Positions 1 to 7,734 of a DNA stretch of 64,000 nucleotides are shown piece by piece. The position numbers and the translations under genes are program-made. Numbering within the stretch: the first letter of the stretch is position 1; the number at the start of each line of letters is the position of its first letter. The notes beneath the pieces were generated by a model that saw only the letters and a program-made list of their open reading frames with translations, did not search any database and was not told the origin of the DNA. The DNA comes from a bacterium (GTDB lineage Bacteria; Bdellovibrionota_C; UBA2361; RFPC01), in NCBI GenBank assembly GCA_030431715.1, contig JAUIIO010000001.1:186001-250000 (forward strand). The letters are read 5' to 3'.

Positions 1-13
1 ATGAAGCTTCGGA

Positions 14-59
14 CGACAGGCTGTCGTTCGACCTGTGGTCTCAGCTCCTCGCAATGACG
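14..59. repeat. Palindromic intergenic repeat, partial copy
   Basis: This stretch ends in TCAGCTCCTCGCAATGACG. It matches, in inverted orientation, repeats near 29635-29763, 42412-42466 and 42903-42972. The shared parts are CGTCATTGCGAGGAGCTGAG and the GTCGTTCGACC block. It is non-coding and belongs to a dispersed, REP-like family in this genome. The copy lies at the window edge and may extend further left. Confidence 0.75.
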
Positions 60-137
60 GTTGGGGCAGGACTAGGACAAAGAGCAGGAGCAGGGAATGT
101 TACCCATGTGTCCGGGTCGGACCCAAAGTTAAAACTC

Positions 138-210
138 GCACCCTGAGGGATTCGAACCCCCGACACCTTGGTTCGAAGCCAAGTGCTCTATCCGGCTGAG
201 CTAAGGGTGC
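138..210 (-). tRNA. tRNA-Arg (anticodon TCG)
   Basis: The reverse complement folds as a full 73-nt cloverleaf. The acceptor arm starts GCACCCT and ends AGGGTGC. The D arm contains AGCTCAGCCGGATAGAGC. The anticodon stem CTTGG/CCAAG encloses loop CTTCGAA, giving anticodon TCG, which reads CGA. The T arm contains GGGGTTCGAATCCC. No CCA is encoded at the 3' end. Its 5' portion is duplicated a few tens of bases away. Confidence 0.95.
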
Positions 211-234
211 GCGTGTTGTTGGCGAGCATACTTT

Positions 235-297
235 GCTCAGCCGGGTAGAGCACAAAATGATAGAGCCTCTATCCGGCTGAGCTAAGGGTGCGCGTGT
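235..297. pseudogene. Partial tRNA-Arg copies
   Basis: Positions 267-297 repeat positions 186-216 exactly over 31 bases. That copies the 5' end of tRNA-Arg up to the D loop plus flanking GCGTGT, in direct orientation. Between the tRNA and this copy, around 235-252, GCTCAGCCGGGTAGAGCAC is a near-match to the tRNA D-arm in the opposite orientation. Neither piece can fold as a tRNA. They look like remnants of duplication or of an insertion at the tRNA gene. Confidence 0.8.
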
Positions 298-407
298 AAC
301 GAACGAAACCGCCTAAGCAGCTGATAATTCCACACCATTGACTCTCATGCAAGCGTGTGAGGCCTTAAACCTTAGAGAAAGGCTGCAGGCAGGGCTGACT
401 TTACTTG

Positions 408-423
408 ACTAAAGCGCTTTAGT
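408..423. promoter_or_regulatory. Perfect 16-bp palindrome, likely autoregulatory operator
   Basis: ACTAAAGCGCTTTAGT is a perfect palindrome. A third half-site, TTGACTAAAG, follows directly at 423-432, and the first half-site also reads TTGACTAAAG. It lies 18 bases before the ATG of a TrpR-like DNA-binding protein, which is the usual position for self-repression. That the neighbouring protein binds here is inference. Confidence 0.5.
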
Positions 424-440
424 TGACTAAAGTGTCGCTT

Positions 441-728
441 ATGGACATACCCGATTGGCAAACACCTGAGACGAAAAGGCTTCTTGAGGACATCCTCTCG
501 CTTAAGAACATGCGAGAGGCTGAACTCTTTTTCCGTGACCTTTGTACCGAAACTGAGCTCCAAGAGCTCTCAAAACGGTGGCAGGCAGCCAGAATGCTTC
601 ATCAGGAGACTCCCTATTCCAAAATAGTAGAGGAGACCGGACTGAGCACGGCTACGGTTGCACGAATCTCAAGGTGGCTTTCAGGGGATCAAGGAGGATA
701 TCGCTTACTACTAAAAAGGAGGCCGTAA
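441..728 (+). CDS. yerC: TrpR-like DNA-binding protein, YerC/YecD family
   Basis: A 95-residue helix-turn-helix protein of the TrpR-related YerC/YecD family. The N-terminal half carries the LLEDILSLKNMREAELFFRDLCT signature. The C-terminal half has a TrpR-type helix-turn-helix, with ELQELSKRWQAARML followed by IVEETGLSTATVARISR. The frame is open upstream through TTG 423 and GTG 432. ATG 441 gives the usual family length and leaves the operator-like palindrome in the leader, but no clear Shine-Dalgarno sequence decides the start. The gene is followed one base later by hisE, suggesting a role in regulating his genes. That regulatory target is inference from position only. Confidence 0.85.
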   Translation: MDIPDWQTPETKRLLEDILSLKNMREAELFFRDLCTETELQELSKRWQAARMLHQETPYSKIVEETGLSTATVARISRWLSGDQGGYRLLLKRRP

Positions 729-729
729 G

Positions 730-1140
730 ATGACAGCTCTTGCTCGTAATATCTGGACAGCTCAGCTTGATGCTGAGTTTACACTCCCTCGCTGCGAAGA
801 GAGCAGAGGGACTGATAGTACTGGAGCAACCCATCATCAAACTGGCAGTTCGCCTGAGTCAATCTCATTTCTTACCGATCTTGAATCAATTATCGGCGAG
901 CGTAAGCAGAATCTTCCTGAGGGAGCCTACACTACCTCTCTCTTTGAGAAGGGAGTTCGAGAAATTGCTAAGAAGGTAGGGGAGGAAGGAGTTGAAGTGG
1001 CCCTCGCTGCATTGGCAGAAACTGAAGATCGTTTTGCGGATGAGTGCGCAGATCTCCTCTATCACTTCTTGGTTCTACTTCAGGAAAAAGATATGAGATT
1101 GGCAAACGTCGTAACAGTACTTAAGGAGCGTAATCAATGA
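730..1140 (+). CDS. hisE: Phosphoribosyl-ATP pyrophosphatase
   Basis: HisE hydrolyses phosphoribosyl-ATP to phosphoribosyl-AMP, the second step of histidine biosynthesis. The catalytic all-alpha domain occupies about residues 47-135, with YTTSLFEKGVREIAKKVGEE and ADECADLLYHFLVLL as hallmarks. The first 45 residues have no resemblance to HisI or to the usual short HisE N-terminus. They may be a lineage-specific extension, although no internal start codon is obviously better. An AGGAGG Shine-Dalgarno lies just upstream of ATG 730 inside the yerC end. The stop codon overlaps the hisD start (ATGA), so the genes are translationally coupled. Confidence 0.9.
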   Translation: MTALARNIWTAQLDAEFTLPRCEESRGTDSTGATHHQTGSSPESISFLTDLESIIGERKQNLPEGAYTTSLFEKGVREIAKKVGEEGVEVALAALAETEDRFADECADLLYHFLVLLQEKDMRLANVVTVLKERNQ

Positions 1141-2408
1141 AAGTATATAAGCGCCCTTTAGTAAGTGAATGGTCAGATCTTTGTAAGCGTCCGGTTAGAG
1201 ATCCGGAAGAGCTTCAGAAAAGTCTCCTTGATATCCTTTCAAATGTGAGGGAACAAGGAGATCTTGCTCTACGTTCCTACGCCGAAAAATTTGATGGCGT
1301 GACGCTTGACAGCTTGTCGATAGCTACGGATGAAGCCCTTGTGGATATTCCAGAGACTCTCTCCGACTCTTTAAAGAGAGCATATGATGCGATAACGCTC
1401 TTTCATGAGGCTCAACTACCAGAGCAAGGGCCAGTGATTGAGACCTACCGCGGTGTGCGGTGTTGGAGAAAGCCTGTGCCTATCCAGGCCGTTGGGCTTT
1501 ATGTTCCAGGTGGCAGTGCGCCACTGATAAGTACCGTTTTGATGTTGGGGGTCCCGGCGAAAATTGCGGGATGTCCGGTACGTGTTCTCTGTACTCCTCC
1601 ACAGAAAGAAACACTTGTTCACCCGGCAATAGTGTATGCTGCAAAACTCTGCGGAATTGAACAGATTTACCTTTCCGGCGGAGCGCAAGCGATCGCTGCG
1701 ATGGCTTATGGCACAGAGTCGATACCTGAAGTTGATAAAATTTTTGGTCCGGGCAACCAGTTTGTTGACGGCGCAAAGAGAATTCTTTCCGGAGCGGGGA
1801 AGGTTGCTATCGATCTTCCTGCCGGTCCCAGTGAGCTACTTGTTGTTGCTGACAGCACTGCTCCCCCGGAGTTTGTCGCGGCAGATCTTCTGTCTCAGGC
1901 GGAGCATGGTGGCGATAGTCAGGTCGTTTTGGTCACCGAATGTGAGGAGTTGTTGTCATCTGTGCAACGTGCACTTGCGACTCAACTTGAGACTCTGCCA
2001 CGCAAGGCTATAGCTTCTGAGGCTCTTACAAATTCATTTGCAGTCCTTCTGTCAGATCTTGATGAGGCTATGGCTTTTAGTAATACCTATGCGCCGGAGC
2101 ATCTTATTTTACAAACAGAGAATGCTGAGGAATTGGCCTCTTGTGTTGTAAACGCGGGAAGTGTCTTTGTTGGTTCTCTAACCCCAGAATCTGCTGGAGA
2201 TTACGCCTCTGGTACGAACCACACCTTACCAACAGCGGCGGCAGCAAAAGCATACAGCGGTGTTGGTGTTGATAGTTTTATGAAATGGATTACCTTTCAA
2301 TCTATAGATTCTGAAGGCTTAAAAGAGATAGGTCCGGTAATTCAAACGCTTGCATCTGCCGAAGAGCTTGAAGCTCACAGACAGGCTGTCTTTCGGCGGC
2401 TTATTTAG
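1137..2408 (+). CDS. hisD: Histidinol dehydrogenase
   Basis: HisD is a zinc-dependent NAD enzyme that oxidises L-histidinol to histidine in the last two steps of the pathway. The 423 residues match the family length. Visible signatures are GLYVPGGSAPLISTVLML, FGPGNQFVDGAKR, IDLPAGPSELLVVAD, LLSQAEHGGDSQ, YAPEHLIL and ESAGDYASGTNHTLPT, which include the conserved Glu/His catalytic and zinc-ligand regions. It overlaps hisE by four bases. No other his gene is in the window, so the biosynthetic pathway is split. No Rho-independent terminator is obvious before the glmS leader. Confidence 0.97.
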   Translation: MKVYKRPLVSEWSDLCKRPVRDPEELQKSLLDILSNVREQGDLALRSYAEKFDGVTLDSLSIATDEALVDIPETLSDSLKRAYDAITLFHEAQLPEQGPVIETYRGVRCWRKPVPIQAVGLYVPGGSAPLISTVLMLGVPAKIAGCPVRVLCTPPQKETLVHPAIVYAAKLCGIEQIYLSGGAQAIAAMAYGTESIPEVDKIFGPGNQFVDGAKRILSGAGKVAIDLPAGPSELLVVADSTAPPEFVAADLLSQAEHGGDSQVVLVTECEELLSSVQRALATQLETLPRKAIASEALTNSFAVLLSDLDEAMAFSNTYAPEHLILQTENAEELASCVVNAGSVFVGSLTPESAGDYASGTNHTLPTAAAAKAYSGVGVDSFMKWITFQSIDSEGLKEIGPVIQTLASAEELEAHRQAVFRRLI

Positions 2409-2514
2409 AAGCGTCTCGCTTCTGTTCTGGGAAGGCTCTAGAGCAGATGACAAAATTTTCGAGAGTTACGGTGGACAGAACCTACTAGAGCGTGTTACTC
2501 CTCATCTTGGAAAT

Positions 2515-2690
2515 AGCGCCAGACCCTGGATTCATACGGATTCTCAGGGTGACGAGGGGCGGGGACATGTCAGCCATTGCTCAGTTTGCGAAGGCTGATA
2601 ATCGAAAATTCGGCGGATTCCCCGGTGGCTTGCTCAGCCACCAAACAGTGCTCAAATCTTATCGGTAACGGTGAGGACAAATGTACTGTA
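2515..2690 (+). ncRNA. glmS ribozyme (self-cleaving riboswitch)
   Basis: The conserved core of the glucosamine-6-phosphate-activated ribozyme is readable in order. The cleavage site is A2515|G2516 followed by GCGCCAGA. P2 pairs CCCTG with CAGGG and is followed by GACGAGG. Then come GGGG, ATCGAAAATTCGGCGG and CCCCGGT, forming the active-site pseudoknots. P3 pairs GGTGGCT with AGCCACC. P4 is ACAGT...CTCAAATC, a GTAA tetraloop stem, GGACAAATG...ACTGT. A TCAGCC/GGCTGA hairpin of about 30 nt is inserted between GACGAGG and ATCGAA, where the Bacillus version has only a few bases. It sits in the long leader of glmS and should cleave the mRNA when GlcN6P is abundant. Confidence 0.92.
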
Positions 2691-2742
2691 GAGCATTCAA
2701 ATCTTTGACCATAAATTTCCATTTTTATCGTATAAACTATTG

Positions 2743-2760
2743 CAGGTGTTAAAACGCCTG
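2743..2760 (+). promoter_or_regulatory. Hairpin and promoter-like bases between ribozyme and glmS
   Basis: CAGGTGTT-AA-AACGCCTG forms an 8-bp stem with one G:T pair. Just before it lie TTGACC (2705-2710) and TATAAA (2731-2736). Their 20-base spacing is too long for a good sigma-70 promoter. If functional, such a promoter would make glmS mRNA lacking the ribozyme. Weak evidence. Confidence 0.25.
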
Positions 2761-2852
2761 CCTGAACAGCTCTGTGTTCTCAGTGAGCTCTGTGTTTATT
2801 ATTATTCATGTAAACGAGAGACCTAAGATGCCACAGAGAATTGGAGAAAACT

Positions 2853-4688
2853 ATGTGTGGAATAGTAGGCTATATCGGAAATCAGAGTGCTCTAGAAATT
2901 ATTTTGTCCGGATTACAACGTCTGGAATATCGCGGGTATGACTCGGCAGGTGTTGCAATTTATGAAGATGACCAGATTCATGTTCATAGAGCGCTTGGGA
3001 AGCTGATTGAACTTCGGAAAAAATTAGACGGTGATGTGCCCGGAAAAAAGGGATCCGTTGGTATTGGTCACACCCGTTGGGCCACACACGGAAAGCCTTC
3101 AGAAAATAACGCGCATCCACACTCTGCTGGTCGTGTGAGTCTTATACACAACGGTATTGTAGAAAATTACATAGAACTGCGCGAAGAGCTTAAGGGAGAC
3201 GGATGCGTCTTTAGTTCTGAAACTGATACCGAAATTGCGGCACATCTTTTCAACCGTGCGCTCGGCACTGGATTAGCACCTTTTGAGGCCTTAAAAGATA
3301 CATGCGGCAGACTGCGTGGCAGTTATGCGTTTCTTGCAATCGACTCTGATAATCCTGATCGGATTATGGTCGCTAAGAACGCTACTCCGATAGTTATTGG
3401 TGTTGGAGAGGGAGAGATGTTTATCGCGAGTGATATCCCGGCGATTCTTGGAGCTACCCGTAAAGTTATCATACTGGAAGACGGCGATATCGCTGAGCTC
3501 TCAGCCGATGGTATTCGCGTGGAAAATGATGGGAAAGAAGTAAAGCGACCAGTTGAGACTGTCACGTGGGATCCTGTCACGGCTCAAAAAGGTGGCTACA
3601 AGCATTTTATGCTGAAGGAAATACACGAACAGGCGCTTGTTCTTGCAGAGACATTTCGTGGTCGTCTTAATATTCAAGATAAAAGCGTCTTCTTAGAAGG
3701 CATGAATCTTACTGATGAAGAGGTTTCTCAAATTGACCGCGTCGTATTTGTCGCCTGTGGCACATCTTGGCACGCATGTCTTGTCGCGAAGTTTTATTTT
3801 GAATCTCTTACAGGCATTCCGTGTGAAGTTGATTATGCATCCGAGTTTCGTTACCGAACTCCTGTGTATAGTGACAAGACGCTCTTTATCTGTGTATCGC
3901 AGTCAGGCGAAACGGCGGATACACTAGCTGCGATTGAGCTAGTGAGAGAGCATGCGAAGACTTTAGCTATCTGTAACGTGCTCGGTTCTTCAATTGCTCG
4001 TCGTGTTGGAGATGTTGTTTTTACCCATGCTGGGCCTGAAATTAGCGTTGCCTCTACCAAGGCGTTTACCACTCAGATCGTTTCAGCCCTTGTTCTAGCG
4101 CTCTGGATCGGCGAACGGCGTGATGCTGTTTCCGCTGAGAAAAGAGGGGAGATAATCTCTCAACTTGTACATCTTCCAGCAGCTATCGATGAGGCAGTTA
4201 AGGTGGAAGAGCAGGTAAAAGAGATTGCGAAAAAGTTTCATCAGGCAAGTGATTTTCTCTACCTTGGAAGAGGTAGTTGTTATCCTGTTGCGCTTGAAGG
4301 TGCATTAAAGCTTAAAGAGATCTCTTATATCCATGCCGAAGGTTACCCGGCTGGTGAGATGAAGCACGGTCCTATTGCTCTTATTGATGAGCACATGCCC
4401 GTAGTTGTGGCTCTGCAAAACTCTCCGCTCCTTTTTGAAAAAACGCTTTCAAATTTACGGGAAGTTCATGCCCGAGCTGGTAGGATTATCGCTGTCACGG
4501 ATGTGAAAGGGAACGCCGAGCTTGCTGAGGTCTGTGAGGAGGTTATTGAAGTGCCATATCTTTCAGAGGAGCTTAGTCCGCTACTTCTCACTGTACCGAT
4601 GCAACTCCTCGCATACTATGTTGCGGTGCTAAATGGTACGGATGTTGATCTGCCGCGAAACCTAGCTAAGAGTGTAACGGTAGAATAG
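2853..4688 (+). CDS. glmS: Glutamine-fructose-6-phosphate aminotransferase (isomerizing)
   Basis: GlmS makes glucosamine-6-phosphate from fructose-6-phosphate and glutamine, the entry step to UDP-GlcNAc for peptidoglycan and LPS. Start ATG 2853 places Cys2 (MCGIVGYIG) as the N-terminal nucleophile of the glutaminase domain and has GGAG eight bases upstream. The upstream in-frame TTG at 2841 would bury this cysteine and is rejected. Two SIS sugar-isomerase domains follow, with CGTSWHACLVAKFYFES, SQSGETADTLAAI and EGALKLKEISYIHAEGYPAG. The C-terminus is the typical LPRNLAKSVTVE. Length 611 fits the family. Its expression should be controlled by the ribozyme in its leader. Confidence 0.98.
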   Translation: MCGIVGYIGNQSALEIILSGLQRLEYRGYDSAGVAIYEDDQIHVHRALGKLIELRKKLDGDVPGKKGSVGIGHTRWATHGKPSENNAHPHSAGRVSLIHNGIVENYIELREELKGDGCVFSSETDTEIAAHLFNRALGTGLAPFEALKDTCGRLRGSYAFLAIDSDNPDRIMVAKNATPIVIGVGEGEMFIASDIPAILGATRKVIILEDGDIAELSADGIRVENDGKEVKRPVETVTWDPVTAQKGGYKHFMLKEIHEQALVLAETFRGRLNIQDKSVFLEGMNLTDEEVSQIDRVVFVACGTSWHACLVAKFYFESLTGIPCEVDYASEFRYRTPVYSDKTLFICVSQSGETADTLAAIELVREHAKTLAICNVLGSSIARRVGDVVFTHAGPEISVASTKAFTTQIVSALVLALWIGERRDAVSAEKRGEIISQLVHLPAAIDEAVKVEEQVKEIAKKFHQASDFLYLGRGSCYPVALEGALKLKEISYIHAEGYPAGEMKHGPIALIDEHMPVVVALQNSPLLFEKTLSNLREVHARAGRIIAVTDVKGNAELAEVCEEVIEVPYLSEELSPLLLTVPMQLLAYYVAVLNGTDVDLPRNLAKSVTVE

Positions 4689-4699
4689 TCAGACGGGGC

Positions 4700-5788
4700 A
4701 TGAGGCACTTCCTTTTTGCGTTTTTCTTTTTGTTCTGCACTCTTTGGAAAGCCCAAAGAGCTTTTGCTGAGGAAGAAGCCGTTGTTTCGTTTCGAGCTGG
4801 AGTTGTACTTGCTCTGACTGGGCAGGCTTCTAATTGGAGCTCTATGTTTCTAAAGGGACTTCGTTTAGCGCAGGAAGATCTCAAAGAGGAAGGCTTTGAT
4901 ATAACTCTCATCGTGGAAGATTCAGGTACGAGTACCTCGGGATCGGTAAAAGTTTTTCAAAAACTTGTGTCGGTAGATAAGACAGACATTGTTATTGGAA
5001 ATATCTGGTCTTTTCTTAATTCTCCACTGATACCGCTTGCTAAGCGAGAGAACGTTCTTCTGATCAGTCCTGAGCTTGTGGATTGTGAGCTTGGAGAGCC
5101 ATTCACGTTTCATGGCGGAACAAAGCTTGACCTTATTGATCCAGCCTATGAAGCGTACTTTAAGTTGCATCCCGAGGTAAAAAGCTCGGTGGTCGTAAAT
5201 TTTGATGATCCGGGGTGGGGACATCGCCAGCGAGATGCGTGGCGACGTGCGGCAAAGGGAACCGGAGTTACTGAAGTGGGGCATGTTGAAACAGCAGATC
5301 TTCGCCCGGAATTTAAGAGTCTCTTTCTTCGCCTTGTTGCTGAGAAGCCAGATGCGTTTTTCGTGGCGCATGAACCTATTCTTTCTCTAAAGGCTCTTCG
5401 GCAGCTTCATTATTCAGGAGAGGTTATTCAGGCAAACGCTCTCTATGAGGGGCTTGTTTCAGGGGCTAACGACGGAACTCTCTTTAACGGTGTTCATTAT
5501 GCTGACTCTCTCCCCGAGGAGGAATTTGCACGCAAATTTGAGGAGAAGTTTGGTCTCCCGCCAGTATTAGAACCACATGTAGGATACGAGATTCTTAGAA
5601 GTGTGGCTTATGCTGTTAAAAAGAATCCGGCTGCACCCCAACTCGCGCTCAAATCACTTTCGTATAAGGGGGTGTCTGGTCCAATTGATTTTAGGCGAGG
5701 GTGTTCAGGAAATTTTACTCCGTGGCACCTCTTTCGGGTTACAAATGGGCGCCCGGAGCTCGCTGTCCGGCTCGATCAGGGAGAGTAG
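4700..5788 (+). CDS. Periplasmic substrate-binding protein, branched-chain amino-acid type
   Basis: A 362-residue protein with a cleavable signal peptide: a hydrophobic run within residues 1-22 ending near AFAEEE. The mature part resembles the type-1 periplasmic binding fold (Peripla_BP_6, LivJ-like): FRAGVVLALTGQAS at the N-terminus, then IVIGNIWSFLNSPLIPLA, and a C-terminal GPIDF segment. No permease or ATPase genes are adjacent, so it may act as an orphan ligand sensor or use a distant transporter. It starts 11 bases after glmS and could be co-transcribed. Its 3' end overlaps by 13 bases the end of the convergent glycosyltransferase gene. Ligand unknown. Confidence 0.75.
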   Translation: MRHFLFAFFFLFCTLWKAQRAFAEEEAVVSFRAGVVLALTGQASNWSSMFLKGLRLAQEDLKEEGFDITLIVEDSGTSTSGSVKVFQKLVSVDKTDIVIGNIWSFLNSPLIPLAKRENVLLISPELVDCELGEPFTFHGGTKLDLIDPAYEAYFKLHPEVKSSVVVNFDDPGWGHRQRDAWRRAAKGTGVTEVGHVETADLRPEFKSLFLRLVAEKPDAFFVAHEPILSLKALRQLHYSGEVIQANALYEGLVSGANDGTLFNGVHYADSLPEEEFARKFEEKFGLPPVLEPHVGYEILRSVAYAVKKNPAAPQLALKSLSYKGVSGPIDFRRGCSGNFTPWHLFRVTNGRPELAVRLDQGE

Positions 5789-7095
5789 CTAATCTGCTCC
5801 AGACCGAAGGCGTTCGCAAAAAGAGCCCGAAGTTTATATCTCGCGAGACTGTAGGAGAAGTATCTGAGACCGAGCTGATAGTTTGTTTCAGCCATCTCTT
5901 CTTGGAGCTCTTTGTTGTCGAGTACTCGAAGAGTTTCCTGAACTGTATCTTCCGTGATGAAGTTTGAAAATTCTACGAATTTAAAACCTCGTGGGGCGAT
6001 ATCTGATTCGTAGATAGAGTATCTATTCACCACGACAGGCTTTCGAAAGTAGATTGCTTCAAGGAGCGCGTTTCCAAATCCTTCGTAAATGGAAGGATAG
6101 GTAATGAGATCTGCTTCCCGGTATACGTCATCAAGGCTGTAGATCTTGCCGCAATCAGGGCTATCTGTCCTATCGGCTCCGATGCAGTCAGAGGCAAAGA
6201 TAAGTCGTACGCCGAGCGCTTCAGCGTAGCGCCTGATTCGGACAGCGTAATGCTCGCCTTCGTCACCACTTGCATGAGAAATAACGAGCGCAGCTTTTCT
6301 TCCTAGGCTTTTTACTAACTCAATAGCGTGTTCGATACCTTTTCGTGGGACAACCCTTGTTGGTTGAAGGATAAAAAGCTCGTCATCGGCTATTCCGAGT
6401 TGTTTTCTCATACTATCGTTATATCCGTCATCCTCAGGCGGCTCTTCTTCAAAGTGCATGATGTTGGGGATAATGGTCGATGAAAGACCACAACGTGAAG
6501 CAATTTGTCCTTGGGTGATAGAGTTAATTACTACGTGCTGCATACCAGGAATATCGGGAGGGAAAGCGCTTCGCAGGTAGTCATCTACGTTTCGAACAAG
6601 AAATCTCTGCCGTTCCCAGTAAAAATCATGATGGTGTGCAATTGTCGGTATTCCAGTTTCTGCGACAAGCTCTGTGACCGCGAGTCCTAGTGGAATATTC
6701 ATCGGAATGGTCAGACAGTTTTGCGCTATGAGAAGATCGATTTCAAATTTTTTAATAAATTCACGGAGGGTTTTCTTGAAGTGATTCTTCATATCCTCAA
6801 CCCATGCCGTGTCTTCGGCAGATCGATAACGTTTGGAAAAGAATTCTTCCTGCTTTACTGCGATTTCAGGATGGTTAAAGAAAGCTTCAGGAACGACCAT
6901 GCTCTTATCTGCTGGATAATCACTGAGGCCTGAATAGAAAAAGCACTGATTTCCCATACTGTGCATGATGTCGACCCACTTTCGAACTTCGAGTGAGACC
7001 CCATCTGTCCCGTGAAAGCGCGTGGAGATAAAACCTACCTTGATGTTTGGCAGGGGAGCGAGATGTACTTTAGTGCGATTCTGTTCAGCATTCAT
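5776..7095 (-). CDS. GT4-family glycosyltransferase
   Basis: A 439-residue GT-B fold glycosyltransferase. The N-terminal half starts with IKVGFISTRFHGTDGVSLE, a typical acceptor-domain glycine motif. The C-terminal half has QPTRVVPRKGIEHAIELV and YPSIYEGFGNALLEAI, the GT4 nucleotide-sugar site with the E-x7-E motif. It is the last gene of a minus-strand group with a histidine phosphatase and GpgS, 12 bases after the phosphatase stop. That context suggests it adds a further sugar to glucosylglycerate, as in mannosylglucosylglycerate synthesis, but the substrate is inference. Transfer to an envelope glycan is an alternative. Confidence 0.85.
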   Translation of the reverse strand: MNAEQNRTKVHLAPLPNIKVGFISTRFHGTDGVSLEVRKWVDIMHSMGNQCFFYSGLSDYPADKSMVVPEAFFNHPEIAVKQEEFFSKRYRSAEDTAWVEDMKNHFKKTLREFIKKFEIDLLIAQNCLTIPMNIPLGLAVTELVAETGIPTIAHHHDFYWERQRFLVRNVDDYLRSAFPPDIPGMQHVVINSITQGQIASRCGLSSTIIPNIMHFEEEPPEDDGYNDSMRKQLGIADDELFILQPTRVVPRKGIEHAIELVKSLGRKAALVISHASGDEGEHYAVRIRRYAEALGVRLIFASDCIGADRTDSPDCGKIYSLDDVYREADLITYPSIYEGFGNALLEAIYFRKPVVVNRYSIYESDIAPRGFKFVEFSNFITEDTVQETLRVLDNKELQEEMAETNYQLGLRYFSYSLARYKLRALFANAFGLEQISYSP

Positions 7096-7107
7096 TAAGC
7101 CATTCTC

Positions 7108-7677
7108 TTAAAAAGTACCGTCTGTATCAATGGTAATAATTTCAGCATTGGCAGGAACATAGTCCCAAACCTGTTCAATTGGGATATTTCCGAAAAAGAC
7201 TCTAGCCACGGCGATTGCCAGTCCGTGTGAGGAGATAAGAACTCTTTCTCCTTGATGTTTCTTGCCGATATCTCTTAGAGCCGCAATGACTCTTGATTGA
7301 ACCTGCCCTACGCTTTCTCCTCCCGGTGGAGCAACACTAATAGGGTCAGCTTTACGCGATTCAAATTCAGCCGCGTAGCGCTCCTTAATTTCGTCTACAT
7401 GCATTCCTTCCCATTCCCCCTGATCGATCTCTCGAAGTCGAGGTTCTAGCTCAATGGGCATGTCGTCAAGGAGCTTAAGGGCATGCTTTGCTGTATTGAT
7501 TGCTCGCTTGAGATCGGAGGAATAGACTGCAGCAATGTTGAATTCGGGCATCTTCTCTTGCAACGAGCTGGCCTGTTCTACCCCGACATTTGTCAGAGGG
7601 ATATCAGCTTGGCCTGTATATTTTCCAAGCCTATTCCATTCAGTCTCGCCGTGTCTTAAGAATAAAAAGGTAGCCAT
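7108..7677 (-). CDS. Histidine phosphatase, probable glucosyl-3-phosphoglycerate phosphatase
   Basis: A 189-residue phosphoglycerate-mutase-like histidine phosphatase. The phosphohistidine motif LRHGETEWN is at residues 7-15. Further catalytic elements are SSDLKRAINTA and SHGLA. Mycobacterial GpgP, which removes phosphate from glucosyl-3-phosphoglycerate, belongs to this superfamily, and the gene here lies directly downstream of gpgS on the same strand. Specificity cannot be read from the sequence; a general sugar phosphatase or cofactor-dependent mutase is possible. GAGAGG upstream of the ATG is a plausible ribosome binding site. Together with GpgS it would complete glucosylglycerate synthesis. 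Confidence 0.8.
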   Translation of the reverse strand: MATFLFLRHGETEWNRLGKYTGQADIPLTNVGVEQASSLQEKMPEFNIAAVYSSDLKRAINTAKHALKLLDDMPIELEPRLREIDQGEWEGMHVDEIKERYAAEFESRKADPISVAPPGGESVGQVQSRVIAALRDIGKKHQGERVLISSHGLAIAVARVFFGNIPIEQVWDYVPANAEIITIDTDGTF

Positions 7678-7734
7678 GAGCTATAAACCTCTCTTACAAA
7701 AACGCATCCGGAGGCGTACTCAAGACGCCTATGA

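Noticed and set aside
740..979. Overlapping second gene inside hisE
   Set aside because: The frame has no recognisable domain and overlaps a confident hisE on the same strand.
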